From NCBI RefSeq assembly GCF_002806975.1, contig NZ_NIHD01000006.1, positions 1-64,000 on the forward strand: a stretch of 64,000 bases of DNA, given 5' to 3'. A program made the translations under genes and the position numbers. This document shows, piece by piece, positions 63,466 to 64,000 of the stretch. The notes under the pieces are model-generated. The model saw only the letters and a list, made by a program, of their open reading frames with translations. It was not told where the DNA came from and made no database searches. Numbering within the stretch: position 1 is the stretch's first letter; every line of letters begins with the position of its first letter. The stretch comes from Marinobacter aromaticivorans (GTDB lineage: Bacteria > Pseudomonadota > Gammaproteobacteria > Pseudomonadales > Oleiphilaceae).

Positions 63466-64000
63466 ATGTCCTACATTCTTGATGCACTCAGAAAATCGGA
63501 AACCGAGCGCCGTCAGGGCAAGGTTCCGGACCTTGGCCAGCAGGTGCAGCTGATACACCGCCCGAAAAAGCGACGGCTGTCACCGGTTGTTTGGGTGGCG
63601 TTGGCGTTGTTGGTGAACGCGGGCGTTCTGGCCGTTGTGTTCTGGCCGAACAGTGCGTTGCAGTTGCGCATGGCACCGGATGCCCAAAAGACCGCGACTG
63701 AACCTGCGCCGACCTCTGTACCTGCATCTAAACCGATACTGAACGCACCCGAAGACGTGCAAGCAGAGTCACAAACGCCCGGAACCGAGCCTGTCCTCGC
63801 AAACCCTGTGGACAACCCTGAAAAAAACGGGGTTGTAACTCAGCAACTGGAACCGGAGGGACGGCCGGCTGACCCGGTAACAGAAGCCGTCCGTGAGCGG
63901 CCTGTGGTTATAACGCCGTCGGCCCGCCGCGAACGCCCGGTGCCGGAAGCGCCGCAGGAGGCGTACAGAACCCGGGTGCCGCATCTTGTAGAGTTGCCCC
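63466..64000 (+). CDS. gspB: General secretion pathway protein GspB (partial)
   Basis: The open frame starts at ATG 63466, three bases after gspA, and runs off the window after 178 codons. The N-terminus MSYILDALRKSETERRQG is the GspB/ExeB signature, followed by a membrane helix (VVWVALALLVNAGVLAVVFW, about residues 41-60). A Pro/Glu/Ala-rich periplasmic linker follows, with a cluster resembling RVPHLVELP just before the edge, where the folded C-terminal domain should begin. It pairs with GspA in secretin assembly. Confidence 0.88.
   Translation, partial: MSYILDALRKSETERRQGKVPDLGQQVQLIHRPKKRRLSPVVWVALALLVNAGVLAVVFWPNSALQLRMAPDAQKTATEPAPTSVPASKPILNAPEDVQAESQTPGTEPVLANPVDNPEKNGVVTQQLEPEGRPADPVTEAVRERPVVITPSARRERPVPEAPQEAYRTRVPHLVELP

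Overview
The window looks like a chromosomal segment of a marine gammaproteobacterium, most probably Marinobacter or a close relative. This is inferred from the moderately high GC core, the block 4.5S RNA - dnaX - ybaB - recR - rnd - ycgL - ycgN, the FadD/HrpA/MlaA neighbourhood, and a PEP-CTERM/exosortase locus with prsK-prsR-prsT. No database search was possible, so the taxonomic call is an inference.

Region 1 (1-21.2 kb) is an envelope polysaccharide locus. After a truncated transposase start at the left edge, a plus-strand operon encodes two tandem CapK-like adenylate-forming enzymes, a GT2 glycosyltransferase, a CapA-like protein, a QueC-like PP-loop protein, a very unusual Mur ligase-peptidyl-tRNA hydrolase fusion, a GT2, a GT4 and a protein with a ParB/sulfiredoxin-like motif. 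It converges on a minus-strand operon with a deacetylase, a GT4, an ABC flippase-like exporter, a pyruvyltransferase, a second GT4 and a second PP-loop protein. The distal part of that operon is strikingly AT-rich. A divergent GT2 and a DegT-type aminotransferase end the locus.

Region 2 (21.2-34.1 kb) is a protein-sorting system. It holds an exosortase (XrtA-like, with EpsI-like tail), two PEP-CTERM substrates, an exosortase-associated acyltransferase, an FAD oxidoreductase, the TPR lipoprotein PrsT, the sigma-54 regulator PrsR and the histidine kinase PrsK. Both substrate genes have a GG-N10-GC sigma-54-type promoter, which ties them to PrsK/PrsR. One substrate looks like a thioester-domain protein. 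The kinase appears to lack about 25 residues of its ATPase domain.

Region 3 (34.1-40.4 kb) is housekeeping: a hexose-6-phosphate mutarotase, 4.5S RNA, dnaX, ybaB, recR, rnd, ycgL, ycgN and a small membrane protein.

Region 4 (40.4-51.8 kb) is an envelope assembly region: a vWA-MoxR-vWA module, followed by a run of periplasmic TPR/coiled-coil proteins, a TPR lipoprotein and a TonB/AgmX-like protein. It recalls Glt/Agl-type trans-envelope complexes, but no ExbB/ExbD motor gene is seen within it.

Region 5 (51.8-64 kb) covers lipid metabolism and secretion: a MaoC-type hydratase, FadD, the RNA helicase HrpA, a KAS III enzyme, an MlaA-family protein, a patatin phospholipase, and GspA with the start of GspB, which is cut by the window end.
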